Shown here one piece after another: positions 7,679 through 18,314 of a DNA stretch of 64,000 nt. The stretch lies in assembly GCF_002777975.1 (NCBI RefSeq), contig NZ_NGVS01000031.1, forward strand, positions 62,563 through 126,562, read 5' to 3'. The DNA comes from Shewanella carassii. Lineage in GTDB: Bacteria; Pseudomonadota; Gammaproteobacteria; Enterobacterales; Shewanellaceae. A model generated the notes under the pieces. The model was given only the letters and a program-made list of their open reading frames with translations, was not told the origin of the DNA and did not search any database. The number at the start of each line of letters is the position of its first letter. Position 1 is the stretch's first letter. A program made the position numbers and the translations under genes.

Positions 7679-10504
7679 TCACAGCATAGGCTTCAGGAAG
7701 CGGGCGGTATGGGACTCTGGATGCTCGGCTACCTGCTCCGGGGTACCGGCCACCAAAATCGTACCGCCACCCGAGCCGCCTTCCGGCCCCAGATCCACTA
7801 TCCAGTCGGCTGTCTTGATCACATCCAGATTGTGTTCAATCACCACTATGGTGTTGCCCTGGGACTTGAGTCTGTGCAGTACATCCAGCAGCAGCTGGAT
7901 ATCGGCAAAGTGCAGCCCTGTAGTGGGTTCATCCAGAATATAGAGGGTCTTACCGGTATCCCGCTTTGACAGCTCTTTAGCCAGTTTGACCCGCTGAGCC
8001 TCGCCGCCGGAAAGAGTCGTGGCGCTCTGGCCCAAACGTATATAAGACAGACCGACATCCATCAGGGTTTGTAGTTTACGGGCAATGGCCGGCACCGCAT
8101 CGAAGAACACTCGGGCTTCCTCGACCGTCATCTGCAGCACTTCGTGAATGTTTTTGCCCTTGTACTTCACTTCCAGCGTTTCACGGTTGTAACGCTTGCC
8201 CTTACAGACATCGCAAGGTACGTACACATCCGGCAGGAAGTGCATCTCTACTTTGATAAGGCCGTCACCCTGACAGGCCTCACAGCGGCCGCCCTTGACG
8301 TTGAAGGAGAAACGCCCCGGCTGATAGCCGCGGGTACGGGATTCCTGAGTCGCCGAAAACAGTTCGCGGATCGGGGTAAATATGCCGGTATAGGTGGCCG
8401 GGTTGGAGCGCGGCGTACGGCCTATGGGGCTCTGATCTATATCCACCACCTTGTCGCACAGCTCCATGCCCTCGATACGTTCATAGGGCGCCGGCTCTTC
8501 GGCGGTGGCGCCGTTGAGCATGCGATGGGCAATCTTGAAGAAGGTGTCGTTGATCAGGGTGGACTTACCCGAGCCCGACACCCCGGTGACACAGGTCAGC
8601 AGCCCGACCGGGATCTCCAGATCTACCTGTTTGAGGTTGTTGCCGCTGGCACCGAATAGCTTGATCATCTTGTCGGGATCGCAGGGCACCCGACCTCCGG
8701 CCACGGTGATCTTTTTCTTGCCGGACATATATTGGCCGGTGACAGAGGCTTCACAGGCCATGATGGCGTTGATGTCACCGTCACAGATCACTTCACCGCC
8801 ATGCACCCCGGCGCCGGGGCCGATATCGATAATATGATCCGCCATGCGGATGGCATCTTCATCGTGTTCGACCACTATCACTGTGTTGCCCAAGTCCCGC
8901 AGGTGAGTGAGGGTGTTGAGCAGGCGCTCGTTGTCGCGCTGATGCAAACCAATCGAAGGCTCATCGAGTACATACATCACCCCGACCAGACCGGCGCCGA
9001 TTTGGCTGGCCAGGCGGATCCGCTGCGCCTCGCCACCAGAGAGGGTTTCTGCCGAACGAGATAAACTCAGGTAGTTGAGGCCGACATTGACTAAGAAACC
9101 CAGGCGATCGCCCACTTCTTTGAGGATCTTCTCGGCTATCTGCGCCTTTTGCCCCTCAAAGCTCAGGGTGGCGAAGTAGTCGCTGGCCTCACCAATGGAC
9201 CAGGTGGTCAATTCCGGCAGGTTGATATTGCCGATAAACACGTTGCGGGCCTCTTCGCGCAGGCGCGAGCCGCCGCAGCTGGAACAGGCCTGATTGCTAA
9301 TGTACTTGGCCAGCTCTTCACGCACCGAGTTGGACTCTGTCTCCCGGTAGCGTCTGTCCATGTTGTTGAGGATCCCCTCGAACGGATGGTTGCGAACCAC
9401 CACATCGCCGCGATCATTGATATAACGGAAGGCGACATTCTCTTTGCCTGAGCCGTAGAGCACTATTTGCTTCACTTTGGCGGGGAGATCGCCAAAGGGG
9501 GTTTCCACATCGAAGCCGTAGTGCTCGGCCAGCGAGGTGAGCATCTGGAAATAGTAGAAGTTGCGTCTGTCCCAGCCGCGAATGGCACCGCCTGCCAGCG
9601 ACAGCTCGTCGTTGGTGATCACCCGATCGGGATCGAAAAACTGCTGTACCCCGAGGCCGTCACAGGTCGGGCAGGCTCCGGCGGGGTTGTTGAAGGAAAA
9701 CAGCCTGGGTTCCAACTCGGCCATGGAGTAACCACAGTGAGGGCAGGCGAAGTTGGCGGAGAACAGCAACTCTTCATTGCTGCCTTCCTCCATGCTGGCC
9801 ACAGTGGCCACGCCGCCGGACAGCTCCAGTGCGGTTTCGAAAGATTCCGCCAGCCGCTGCTGCAGATCCTCGCGCACCTTGAAGCGGTCAACCACCACAT
9901 CGATATTGTGTTTTACATGCAGATCCAGCGCCGGTGGATCGGAAAGATCGCACACCTCGCCATCGATCCGGGCGCGAAGATAGCCCTGGGCCGCCAGGTT
10001 CTCCAGTAATTTGACATGCTCACCCTTGCGGCCCTGCACTACGGGGGCCAACAGCATCAGGCGCTCGCCTTCGGGGCGCTCCAGCACCTTGTCTACCATC
10101 TGGCTAACGGTTTGTGCCGCCAGCGGCTGGCCGTGAACCGGGCAGCGGGGCTCGCCCACGCGGGCAAACAGCAATCTGAGATAGTCGTAGATTTCGGTAA
10201 TGGTTCCCACGGTAGAGCGAGGGTTGTGGGAAGTGGACTTCTGTTCAATCGAGATCGCCGGGCTCAGACCTTCGATATGATCTACATCCGGTTTTTCCAT
10301 CAGACTCAAAAATTGACGGGCATAGGCCGACAGGGATTCCACATAGCGCCGCTGACCTTCGGCGTAGAGGGTATCGAAGGCGAGAGAAGATTTGCCCGAG
10401 CCAGATAAGCCTGTAATAACAATGAGTTTGTCTCGGGGAATGGTCAGATTGATGTTCTTGAGATTGTGGGTTCTGGCACCGCGAATGTCTATCTTGTCCA
10501 TCAC
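7679..10504 (-). CDS. uvrA: UvrABC excision nuclease subunit A
   Basis: A 941-residue protein, almost identical in length to E. coli UvrA (940). It has two ABC ATPase modules (Walker [11 protein letters not shown] and [10 protein letters not shown], signatures LSGGEAQRI and LSGGEAQRV), the zinc modules CPHCGYS...CPTCDGLG and CEACQGDG...[10 protein letters not shown], and the UvrB-binding region between. It finds bulky DNA lesions together with UvrB. It is divergent from yajR, and ssb follows yajR, the arrangement I remember from other Shewanella genomes. I find no canonical LexA box in the upstream region (see findings). Confidence 0.98.
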   Translation of the reverse strand: MMDKIDIRGARTHNLKNINLTIPRDKLIVITGLSGSGKSSLAFDTLYAEGQRRYVESLSAYARQFLSLMEKPDVDHIEGLSPAISIEQKSTSHNPRSTVGTITEIYDYLRLLFARVGEPRCPVHGQPLAAQTVSQMVDKVLERPEGERLMLLAPVVQGRKGEHVKLLENLAAQGYLRARIDGEVCDLSDPPALDLHVKHNIDVVVDRFKVREDLQQRLAESFETALELSGGVATVASMEEGSNEELLFSANFACPHCGYSMAELEPRLFSFNNPAGACPTCDGLGVQQFFDPDRVITNDELSLAGGAIRGWDRRNFYYFQMLTSLAEHYGFDVETPFGDLPAKVKQIVLYGSGKENVAFRYINDRGDVVVRNHPFEGILNNMDRRYRETESNSVREELAKYISNQACSSCGGSRLREEARNVFIGNINLPELTTWSIGEASDYFATLSFEGQKAQIAEKILKEVGDRLGFLVNVGLNYLSLSRSAETLSGGEAQRIRLASQIGAGLVGVMYVLDEPSIGLHQRDNERLLNTLTHLRDLGNTVIVVEHDEDAIRMADHIIDIGPGAGVHGGEVICDGDINAIMACEASVTGQYMSGKKKITVAGGRVPCDPDKMIKLFGASGNNLKQVDLEIPVGLLTCVTGVSGSGKSTLINDTFFKIAHRMLNGATAEEPAPYERIEGMELCDKVVDIDQSPIGRTPRSNPATYTGIFTPIRELFSATQESRTRGYQPGRFSFNVKGGRCEACQGDGLIKVEMHFLPDVYVPCDVCKGKRYNRETLEVKYKGKNIHEVLQMTVEEARVFFDAVPAIARKLQTLMDVGLSYIRLGQSATTLSGGEAQRVKLAKELSKRDTGKTLYILDEPTTGLHFADIQLLLDVLHRLKSQGNTIVVIEHNLDVIKTADWIVDLGPEGGSGGGTILVAGTPEQVAEHPESHTARFLKPML

Positions 10505-10587
10505 TCTCTACTTTGGCTAATCACTGGAGAAAAAGAGCACAAGTATCACATATTTTGCGCTGTGCCGATAGCGGCTGTGCATCCGTC

Positions 10588-10610
10588 CTACTGACACCAG
10601 CTGTCAGTAG
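10588..10610. promoter_or_regulatory. Perfect 9-5-9 inverted repeat between uvrA and yajR
   Basis: CTACTGACA-CCAGC-TGTCAGTAG lies 84 bp from the uvrA start and about 110 bp from the yajR start. No T-run follows on either strand, so an operator is more likely than a terminator. It does not fit the LexA pattern CTGT-N8-ACAG. Confidence 0.5.
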
Positions 10611-10719
10611 TCCCCCCCGGATTGCAGGCGGAGGAGGACTTGGTTTTTCTCTTTGAGCTGTTTAAAACCTTCGTGGTAACATGCGCTCCCTTAAAAAATT
10701 CTTAATCCAGGGCAAAACT

Positions 10720-12087
10720 ATGGCCAACGGTGGACTTTCCGGCACAGAAAGAAAAGTCGCGTTCTCATTAGCCAGTGTATTTGGGCTGCGCATGATGGGC
10801 TTATTCATGATCATGCCTGTCTTTGCGCTCTATGGACAAGATCTCAAAGGCTTCTCACCTCTGTGGGTGGGGATTGCCATCGGCGCCTATGGTCTGACTC
10901 AAGCGATACTGCAGATCCCCATGGGGATACTGTCAGACAGAATTGGCCGCAAGCCGGTGATCCTCGGTGGTTTGTTGGTGTTTGCCCTCGGCAGCGTGTT
11001 GGCCGCCATGTCCGACAGCATCTACGGCGTTGTTGCCGGCCGTGCCTTGCAGGGAATGGGCGCCATAGCCGCCGCGGTACTGGCGTTGGCGGCGGATCTC
11101 ACCCGGGATGAGCAACGCACCAAGGTGATGGCCATTATGGGGATGTGTATCGGCTTTTCCTTTGCCTTATCGCTGCTGGTGGGGCCTGTGGTGGCGCAGC
11201 ATCTGGGGCTATCCGGCCTGTTTGCCCTGACGGCGGGTCTGGCGCTGCTGGGCATGTTGATAGTGCAGCTGTTGGTGCCTAACCCTGTTTCCCATGCGCC
11301 CAAGGGCGATACGCTGGCGGAGCCGGGCAAGCTGACAAATATGCTTAAAGATCCGCAGCTGTTTCGCCTCGATGCCGGTATTTTTATTTTGCATTTGGTG
11401 CTGACGGCGGTATTTGTGGCGCTGCCACTGGATTTGGTCGATGCGGGGCTTGCCAAAGAAAAGCACTGGATGCTGTACTTTCCGGCCTTTGTTGGCGCCT
11501 TCTTTCTGATGGTGCCGCTGATCATCATCGGGGTGAAGCGTAACAATACCAAGGGGATGTTTCAGTTTGCTTTGTTGATCATGCTGGCATCCTTGCTGGC
11601 GATGGCGCTGTTTTCCCATAGCCTTTGGGTATTGGCGTTGGCCATAGTGGCCTTCTTTACCGGCTTTAACTATTTGGAAGCCTCGCTGCCTAGCCTGATC
11701 GCCAAGTTTTGTCCCGTGGGAGCAAAAGGTTCTGCCATGGGGGTGTATTCGACCAGTCAGTTTCTCGGTGCCTTCTGTGGCGGTTTACTCGGTGGTGGCG
11801 CTTATCAAATCATGGGCGCCGCCGGGGTGTTTAGCGTGGCAGTGGTGCTGCTGATTATCTGGCTGGTATTGACCCTGGGAATGAAAAATCCTGTGCTGCT
11901 CAAGAGTTACACTCTGGAGGCCCAGGTGGACGGCCGAGAGCAGGCGCAGAAGATGGCCGCCGAGCTTTCTCAATTGCCGGGGGTTGCCGAAGCCATAGTG
12001 GTTTTGGAAGAAAGAGTCGCTTACCTCAAGGTGAACGATCAATTCGATTTAAGACAAGCCAGAGCTGTGTTAGGCTCTGTCAATTAA
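10720..12087 (+). CDS. yajR: MFS transporter of the YajR type with C-terminal YAM domain
   Basis: About 455 residues from the ATG at 10720 (MANGGLSGTERK). An in-frame ATG at 10681 would add 13 polar residues and has no ribosome site. Twelve helices are evident, with the MFS motif GILSDRIGRKPVI after helix 2. After the last helix a soluble domain of about 65 residues (MAAELSQLPGVAEAIVVLEERVAYLKV) matches the ferredoxin-like YAM domain that defines YajR. E. coli YajR is 454 residues. The transported substrate is unknown. Transcription is divergent from uvrA and probably continues toward ssb, which starts 33 bases downstream. Confidence 0.85.
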   Translation: MANGGLSGTERKVAFSLASVFGLRMMGLFMIMPVFALYGQDLKGFSPLWVGIAIGAYGLTQAILQIPMGILSDRIGRKPVILGGLLVFALGSVLAAMSDSIYGVVAGRALQGMGAIAAAVLALAADLTRDEQRTKVMAIMGMCIGFSFALSLLVGPVVAQHLGLSGLFALTAGLALLGMLIVQLLVPNPVSHAPKGDTLAEPGKLTNMLKDPQLFRLDAGIFILHLVLTAVFVALPLDLVDAGLAKEKHWMLYFPAFVGAFFLMVPLIIIGVKRNNTKGMFQFALLIMLASLLAMALFSHSLWVLALAIVAFFTGFNYLEASLPSLIAKFCPVGAKGSAMGVYSTSQFLGAFCGGLLGGGAYQIMGAAGVFSVAVVLLIIWLVLTLGMKNPVLLKSYTLEAQVDGREQAQKMAAELSQLPGVAEAIVVLEERVAYLKVNDQFDLRQARAVLGSVN

Positions 12088-12120
12088 GCTAAGTTTAAGT
12101 GAAAATCGCAGGAGATTTCG

Positions 12121-12825
12121 ATGGCCAGTCGTGGTGTTAATAAGGTAATTCTGGTGGGCAATCTGGGGCAGGACCCAGAGGTGCGCTACATGCCAAACGG
12201 CAACGCCGTAGCGAATATCACAGTGGCCACCAGTGAGTCATGGAAAGACCAGCAGGGCCAACAGCAAGAGCGTACCGAATGGCATCGGGTTGTCATGTTC
12301 GGCAAGCTGGCTGAAATTGCCGGTGAGTACCTGCGCAAAGGCTCGCAAGTGTATTTGGAAGGCAAGCTGCAGACGCGCAAGTGGAAAGATCAGAGCGGTC
12401 AGGACAAGTACACCACTGAAGTGGTTGTCGATATGGGCGGCACCATGCAGATGCTGGGTGGCCGTAACCAAAACCAAGGCGGTATGAGCCAAGGCGGCAA
12501 TCAGGGCGGTATGAACCAAGGTGGTATGAACCAAAACCAAGGTGGTTACGGCGGTGGTCAGGCACAGTCTCAGTACAATGCGCCGCAGCAGTCTGGTGGC
12601 TATCAGCCCAAGCCTGCTCAACAACCGCAGCAGCAGTACAACGCGCCGCAGCAGCAAAGCTATGGTCAGCCGCAGAATTCAGGTTATGCGCCTAAGCCAC
12701 AGCAGCCAGCGCCACAACAGGCTGCTCCACAGCAGCGTCCGGCACCACAGCCTCAACCACAACCACAACAGCAGAACTACACGCCGGATCTGGATGACGG
12801 CTGGGATGATGATATCCCGTTCTGA
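12121..12825 (+). CDS. ssb: Single-stranded DNA-binding protein
   Basis: A 234-residue protein. The first 110 residues form the OB fold ([48 protein letters not shown]). A linker rich in Gly, Gln, Asn and Pro follows, then the partner-binding tip DDDIPF. E. coli SSB is 178 residues; the extra length is all linker, made of short NQGGM-type and PQQQ-type repeats. AGGAGA stands before the ATG. It binds ssDNA as a tetramer and recruits replication and repair proteins through the tip. Confidence 0.97.
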   Translation: MASRGVNKVILVGNLGQDPEVRYMPNGNAVANITVATSESWKDQQGQQQERTEWHRVVMFGKLAEIAGEYLRKGSQVYLEGKLQTRKWKDQSGQDKYTTEVVVDMGGTMQMLGGRNQNQGGMSQGGNQGGMNQGGMNQNQGGYGGGQAQSQYNAPQQSGGYQPKPAQQPQQQYNAPQQQSYGQPQNSGYAPKPQQPAPQQAAPQQRPAPQPQPQPQQQNYTPDLDDGWDDDIPF

Positions 12826-12862
12826 GGTATGCTGGAGATAGGCACTCGTGCTTGATACCCAC

Positions 12863-12890
12863 AAAAGCCACTGCAATTGCAGTGGCTTTT
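12863..12890 (+). terminator. Terminator of ssb
   Basis: Perfect 28-base palindrome from AAAAGCCACTGCAA into its complement, with the T-run inside the right arm, about 40 bases after the ssb stop. Confidence 0.85.
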
Positions 12891-13296
12891 TAGTTGGCGC
12901 CTATCGGGCGATAGGCGTTGCCATTTCTGCAAAAATTGTTTGAGGCTCGAAAGCGAGTTATCGCTTGTTTGGCAGGGTCTCTTCGGGGAGGCCTGGCGAG
13001 GAGGGGCTTGCGATAAAATATTTCTTTGGGAGTGTTTACCTTACCCAACAATGCTCATCCGATAGAGTCCTTAGAGCGTTTCCTTAGCAGAGGCCAGAGT
13101 CGTATATGTTAAAAGTGCTCATAAGACTGAGTGATTTTTAGATAAAACTGACAATCTTTACGTTTGTAAGCTCTTTGTGCCGGGAGACCAGGCATAGGGT
13201 AATAACGGCAGGTGGGTCAATTTGACTTGTTGGTGTTCATTCTGTATCTGGGGGGCTTTGTCGTGGCCAAGGTAAAAGTGTGATTAAATTAATGCA
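12891..13296. other. Intergenic region upstream of the formate dehydrogenase locus
   Basis: No gene is supported in these 400 bp. A hairpin-forming sequence CGCCTATCG / CGATAGGCG lies near 12897-12916. Further down the sequence becomes AT-rich, with TGTGATTAAATTAATG at about 13279-13294, at best a half-match to a CRP site. The fdn promoter is probably here, but I cannot place it. Confidence 0.4.
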
Positions 13297-13728
13297 TTGT
13301 TTTATATGACATATTTCCTGAGCCCACGTTGTATTCTGCTATTTTTGACTCACTTTTTTACCGGATTCTTCTCTTACTATCTCCCGATCTTGTCTTTGTT
13401 GACAGTAATTGCACTGCAATTTTTGCGGTTGGGACAAAATTTACCTATGCGTTTGGACAAAATGTCTTTGTGGGTAAATATTGTTCTATTTGGTGTTTTT
13501 ATCTGTTTTTGGTGTTTTTGTTGGATTTTTATTCCTGATAACGTGTGTTTTATTGCGTTGAAAATCTATAGCCATTCCTTTGTGATCTCTATCTCGTGTC
13601 ATTATTTGTTATCCTTTGTCTCTTTAGGGATAATCTTACTCGGAGTGTGGTCTTTGATTTTACTGCACTCGGTAGGTCGTAACTTAGGGTTGCGACCCCC
13701 ATCAAAACTCATAACGACAAGAGTGTGA
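13297..13728 (+). CDS. Small membrane protein preceding fdnG
   Basis: About 143 residues, or 140 from the second Met at 13306. It has four strongly hydrophobic segments (about 11-42, 60-80 and 98-124, the first long enough for two helices) and a short basic tail. The base composition is T-rich and unlike the neighbours, largely because of the Phe/Leu/Ile codons. It ends 7 bases before the fdnG start with GAGG between, so it would be the first gene of the fdn operon. I do not recognise it. A chance open frame in T-rich leader DNA cannot be excluded. Confidence 0.45.
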   Translation: MFYMTYFLSPRCILLFLTHFFTGFFSYYLPILSLLTVIALQFLRLGQNLPMRLDKMSLWVNIVLFGVFICFWCFCWIFIPDNVCFIALKIYSHSFVISISCHYLLSFVSLGIILLGVWSLILLHSVGRNLGLRPPSKLITTRV

Positions 13729-13735
13729 GGACGCT

Positions 13736-16700
13736 ATGAACAGACGTCAGTTTTTCAAACTGTGCGCTGCCGGGGCGGCAACTTCAGCCATATCTGCGCT
13801 GGGGTTGTTGTCCGAGAAGGCTTATGCCGCAGTTCGGGAATTTAAACTACTCAGAGCCAAAGAGACCCGCAACAACTGCCCGTATTGCTCGGTGGGTTGT
13901 GGCCTGCTGATGTACAGCCAAGGCAGCGGTGGCAAAAACTCTGAGCATGCCATTTTTCATATTGAAGGTGATGCCGACCATCCGGTAAACCGCGGGGCAC
14001 TCTGTCCTAAAGGCGCAGGCTTGGTGGACTATGTTAACAGTCCGCACCGTCTGCAGTACCCTGAGTATCGTGCTCCGGGCAGCAATGAATGGAAGCGCAT
14101 CAGCTGGGGTGAAGCTTACAAGCGTATCGCCCGTTTGATGAAAGATGACCGTGATGCCAACCTGATTGAGAAAAACGCCGATGGCGTTACCGTCAACCGC
14201 TGGTTGACTACTGGGATGATGACCTCATCTGGTATGGCGAACGAGAGTGGTTTTGCTACTCAAAAGTTTGCTCGTTCTCTCGGCTTAGTTGCCATCGATA
14301 CCATTGCACGTAACTGACACTCCCCAACGGTAGCAAGTCTTGCTCCAACATTTGGGCGCGGTGCCATGACCAACCATTGGATCGACATCAAGAACTCTAA
14401 TGTAGTGATCATTATGGGCGGTAATGCTGCAGAAGCGCACCCTGTCGGTTTCGGCTGGGTCACGGAAGCTATGCAACATAACAATGCCAAATTGATCGTG
14501 GTTGACCCTCGTTTCAACCGCAGTGCAGCTTTGGCCGATCACTATGCTCCTATCCGCTCAGGCACAGACATTGCGTTCTTGCTGGGTGTGATCCGCTATC
14601 TGATCTCCACCAACCAGGTTAACTTCGACTATGTGAAGGCCTATACCAACGCCAGCTATCTGGTGCGGGAAGACTTCGAATTCCACGAAGGGCTGTTCTC
14701 AGGTTTCGATGAAGAGAAGGGCGACTACGATAAAGAATCCTGGTTCTATCAACTCGACGAAAATGGCTATGCCAAGGTAGATGAATCCCTTGAGCACCCA
14801 CGTTGCGTATGGAACTTGCTGAAACAGCACGTCGAGCGTTACGACTTTGCCACCGTCAGCAATATTACAGGGACGCCGGTAGACGACTATCAGGTGGTTT
14901 GTGATGCCATTGGCAGCACTTACACCAAAGACAGGGCCGCAACCTTTATGTATGCCCTGGGCTGGACTCACCACAGTAAGGGTGCGCAGAACATTCGCAC
15001 CATGGCCATGGTGCAGTTACTGCTGGGTAACATAGGCCAGTTGGGTGGTGGGGTTAACGCCTTGCGTGGTCACGCCAACGTTCAGGGGTCAACCGATATG
15101 GGTCTGCTGTGTCAGAGCCTGCCGGGTTACCTTAAGCTGCCCAATGATAAAGACGTCAATCTGCAGGCTTATTTGGAGCACTATACGCCTAAGCCGTTGC
15201 GTCCGGGTCAGACCAACTATTGGCAAAACTATCCCAAGTTCTTTATCTCGCAAATGAAGAGTTTCTGGGGCGAGCATGCTACCCCTGAAAACGACTTTGG
15301 TTATGACTGGTTGCCTAAGTGGGATCAGATGTACGACTTTGGCCGCTGTCTCGACATGATGTATCACGGTCAGATCAACGGTTGTATCGTACAAGGGGTT
15401 AACGCGATTAACTCCATGCCGAACCGCAACAAGAACCTCAAGGCACTGAGCAAGCTCAAGTACCTGGTCGTACTGGATAACTTGGCATCTGAAACCGCGA
15501 CCTTCTGGCAAAATGAGCCGGATTACAACGAAGTCGATACCGCCAGTATCCAAACGGAAGTGTTCCGTCTGCCGACAACCTGTTTTGCCGAGGAAGAAGG
15601 TTCCATCGTCAACTCGGGTCGCTGGATGCAGTGGCACTACAAGGGCGCTAATGCCCCCGGTGAAGCCATGGCCGACTCTGAGATTGTGGCCGGTATTCTG
15701 CTGGAGCTGAAAAAGCTGTATCGCGAAGAGGGCGGTAAACTGCCTGAACCTGTGGAAGCCATCAAGTGGGACTATGCCGATCCGCATAACCCAAGTTCGG
15801 TGGAGATGACCAAAGAGTTGAACGGATACGATGTTCACACCGGCCGTCAACTGAGCAGCTTTACTGAACTCAAGGACGATGGCAGCACCGCCTGTGCCTG
15901 TTGGGTATATTCAGGTTCCTGGACCGAACAAGGCAACCAGATGGCGCGTCGTGACAACCACGATCCATCCGGCAAGGGGATTACCCCGGGATGGGCATTT
16001 GCTTGGCCTGCCAACCGCCGAGTGCTCTACAACCGCGCCTCTTGTGATGTCAACGGTAAGCCTTGGGATCCAAACCGCACCATAGTCGAGTGGAAAGATG
16101 GCAAGTGGGAAGGCATAGACGTGCCTGACTTTAACGCCAAGCTCAATCCACAGGACAGCGCGCACCCATTCATCATGCAGGCAGAAGGTGTGGGCCGTTT
16201 GTTCGCCCTGAAGCTGCTGAAAGAAGGGCCGTTCCCTGAGCACTATGAGCCGGTGGAATCACCAATCGGGACCAACCCATTGCATCCTAAAGTGGTGCAC
16301 AGCCCAGTGCTGCGTTGGTTTGAAGGTGTGAAAGAAACCATAGGCACCAAAGAGGAGTTCCCTTACGCCTGTACCACATACTCGCTCACTGAACACTTTA
16401 ACTTCTGGACGACTCACTGCCGTTTGGCGGCGATCTCCATGCCAGAGACCTTTGTGGAAATGAACGAGCAGTTGGCAGCAGAAAAAGGCATCAAGAATGG
16501 TGATTTGGTGAAGGTGAGCTCCAAGCGTGGCCACATCTTTACCAAGGCTCTGGTGACCAAGCGTTTGCAGCCACTGCAAGTCAATGGTCAAACGGTACAC
16601 ACCCTGGGTATTCCACGTCACGGTAGTCATAACGCCCTCACTAAGAAGGCATATACCTGTAACGTGCTGACCACCGAGATGGGTGATGCCAACACGGGTG

Positions 16701-16750
16701 TTCCTGAGTACAAAGCGTTCCTGGTGAACGTTGAGAAGGCGGAGGTCTGA
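13736..16750 (+). CDS. fdnG: Formate dehydrogenase-N type alpha subunit, selenoprotein (Sec194)
   Basis: The gene reads through an in-frame TGA at 14315-14317 to give 1004 residues; E. coli FdnG has 1015. The context ARN-U-HSPTV before GRGAMTNHW is the active site of selenium formate dehydrogenases, with His next to Sec. The N-terminus carries a Tat signal (NRRQFFKLC), so the folded enzyme is exported to the periplasm. A [4Fe-4S] cluster is bound by C48, C51, C55 and C90, followed by the bis-MGD molybdopterin domains. A SECIS hairpin follows the TGA. It oxidises formate and passes electrons through FdnH and FdnI to the quinone pool. Annotation pipelines will tend to split it at the TGA. Confidence 0.97.
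14315..14356 (+). promoter_or_regulatory. Bacterial SECIS element in fdnG
   Basis: Directly after the UGA the mRNA folds as GG-(bulged U)-AGCA-AGUCU-UGCU-CC. The bulged U and the G-U of the apical loop are the contacts SelB needs in the E. coli fdhF and fdnG elements. The outer stem can be extended by CCCAA/TTGGG. Confidence 0.85.
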
Positions 16751-16752
16751 TA

Positions 16753-17676
16753 ATGGCAACACAAGATATTATTCGACGCTCAGGCACCTCAGCGGCAACG
16801 CCGGCATCGCAAACTCGGATTGGTGATATCAAGCAGGTAGCAAAACTGTTTGATGCGACCAAGTGTAACGGCTGTAAGGCCTGTCAGGTGGCGTGTTCCG
16901 AATGGAACGATCTGCGTGAAGAAGTGGGCAGTTTCGAGGGCAGTTATCAAAACCCGATGAAACTCTCCGGCCAGGTCTGGACTTTGATGGAGTACAACGA
17001 GGTGATGGACGAGCGCAACAAGTTGCGCTGGCAGTTCACTCACTCGGCTTGTATGCACTGCGCCGATCCCGCCTGTCTCAAGGCGTGTTCGACCGCAGGC
17101 GCCATTATACAGCACGCCAACGGGGTAGTAGATTTCGATTCAGACAAGTGTGTTGGTTGCGGTTACTGCGCCAGTGCCTGTCCGTTCGATATCCCCAAAA
17201 TCGACCCTAAGGACAACAAGGCCTACAAGTGCACCATGTGTTCCGACCGTTTGGCGGTCGGGCTGGAGCCTTCCTGCGTCAAGACCTGTACCACAGGCGC
17301 ACTGCGCTTCGGTACTCGTGAAGACATGTTGTTCTATGCCGACAAGCGGGTGGCCGAGCTCAAAGAGCGTGGCTTTGCCAAGGCCGGGTTGTACAACCCG
17401 GAAGGTGTGGGTGGCACAGCGATGATGATGATATTGCACGATGTCACTCAGCCTGAAAGCTACAACATGCCGGAAGATCCACAGATCCCACTGTCTGTCA
17501 CTCTGTGGCAGGACTGGGTCAAGCCTTTGGGTACTGTGGGGATCCTGGCAACCGCCGCCGTGGCTTGTCTGCACAAGATCACCGTTGGCCGCAACATAGT
17601 CGAAGAGGATCAACCCGGTTATCAGCCGCCTGAGGAAGATCAGCAAGCGGCTCAGAAAGAGGAGGACGGCAAATGA
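16753..17676 (+). CDS. fdnH: Formate dehydrogenase iron-sulfur subunit
   Basis: A 307-residue protein with four ferredoxin-type cysteine clusters (CNGCKACQVACSEW, CMHCADPACLKACS, CVGCGYCASACPFDIP, CTMCSDR...CVKTC). These bind four [4Fe-4S] centres that wire FdnG to the cytochrome b. One transmembrane helix near 255-275 (LGTVGILATAAVACLHKITVG) anchors it on the periplasmic side. A Glu/Gln-rich tail follows. It starts 2 bases after the fdnG stop and overlaps fdnI by four bases. E. coli FdnH has 294 residues. Confidence 0.95.
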   Translation: MATQDIIRRSGTSAATPASQTRIGDIKQVAKLFDATKCNGCKACQVACSEWNDLREEVGSFEGSYQNPMKLSGQVWTLMEYNEVMDERNKLRWQFTHSACMHCADPACLKACSTAGAIIQHANGVVDFDSDKCVGCGYCASACPFDIPKIDPKDNKAYKCTMCSDRLAVGLEPSCVKTCTTGALRFGTREDMLFYADKRVAELKERGFAKAGLYNPEGVGGTAMMMILHDVTQPESYNMPEDPQIPLSVTLWQDWVKPLGTVGILATAAVACLHKITVGRNIVEEDQPGYQPPEEDQQAAQKEEDGK

Positions 17677-18314
17677 GCAAGCATCACAAGCAAGAGATGA
17701 TAGTGCGTCATAAGCTGTTCGACCGCATCTGTCACTGGTTCATTGTGGCGGCAGGTTTGGTCACCTTTCTGACCGGGTTTTCGTTCTTTTATCCTTCCTT
17801 CCAGTGGATGGGGGCTATTGCGGGCACGCCTCAATTGGCGCGCTTCGTTCACCCCATTGCCGGGTTGTTTATGTGTCTGCCGCTGATGTTGATGCTGGTG
17901 CGTTACTACCATCACAACAAGTGGGAGAAGAACGACCTGAAATGGATGCTGTCCATCAAGGATGTGATGTTTGAGAACGAGGACAAGATCCCGCCTATCG
18001 GCCATTACAACCCTGGGCAAAAGGTGCTGTTCCGTGCTTTCGTGGTGACCTCCATCGGACTGACGGTGACCGGCTTCATCATGTGGCAGCCCTATTTTGC
18101 ACCTTACTTTTCAGCCACTACCATTGGCTGGGCGATTCTGGTGCACGCCATCTGTGCTCTCATCATGCTGATTTTCGTGATGGTGCACTTCTGGATGGCG
18201 ACTTGGGTAGAAGGTTCAGTTGCGGGCATGCTCTACGGCAAGGTCTCCAAGGCCTGGTGCCGTAAGCACCACCCCAGAATGCTGGAAGAAGATTCGGAAA
18301 CGGAGAAACACTAA
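17673..18314 (+). CDS. fdnI: Formate dehydrogenase cytochrome b556 subunit
   Basis: A 213-residue membrane protein with four helices and the heme-binding His residues expected of FdnI: H11/H18 in the first part, HPIAG and H in the last helices (VHAICALIMLIFVMVHFWMA). It takes electrons from FdnH and reduces menaquinone on the cytoplasmic side. Its ATG overlaps the fdnH stop (ATGA), and fdhE follows without a gap. Confidence 0.95.
   Translation: MSKHHKQEMIVRHKLFDRICHWFIVAAGLVTFLTGFSFFYPSFQWMGAIAGTPQLARFVHPIAGLFMCLPLMLMLVRYYHHNKWEKNDLKWMLSIKDVMFENEDKIPPIGHYNPGQKVLFRAFVVTSIGLTVTGFIMWQPYFAPYFSATTIGWAILVHAICALIMLIFVMVHFWMATWVEGSVAGMLYGKVSKAWCRKHHPRMLEEDSETEKH

Noticed and set aside
12230-12680. 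Long open frames opposite and alongside ssb
   Set aside because: They are products of the repetitive Gln/Gly-rich linker composition and have no start signals.
14366-16750. Second formate dehydrogenase fragment as a separate gene
   Set aside because: It is in frame with 13736-14314 across a TGA in selenocysteine context with a SECIS hairpin, so it is one selenoprotein gene.
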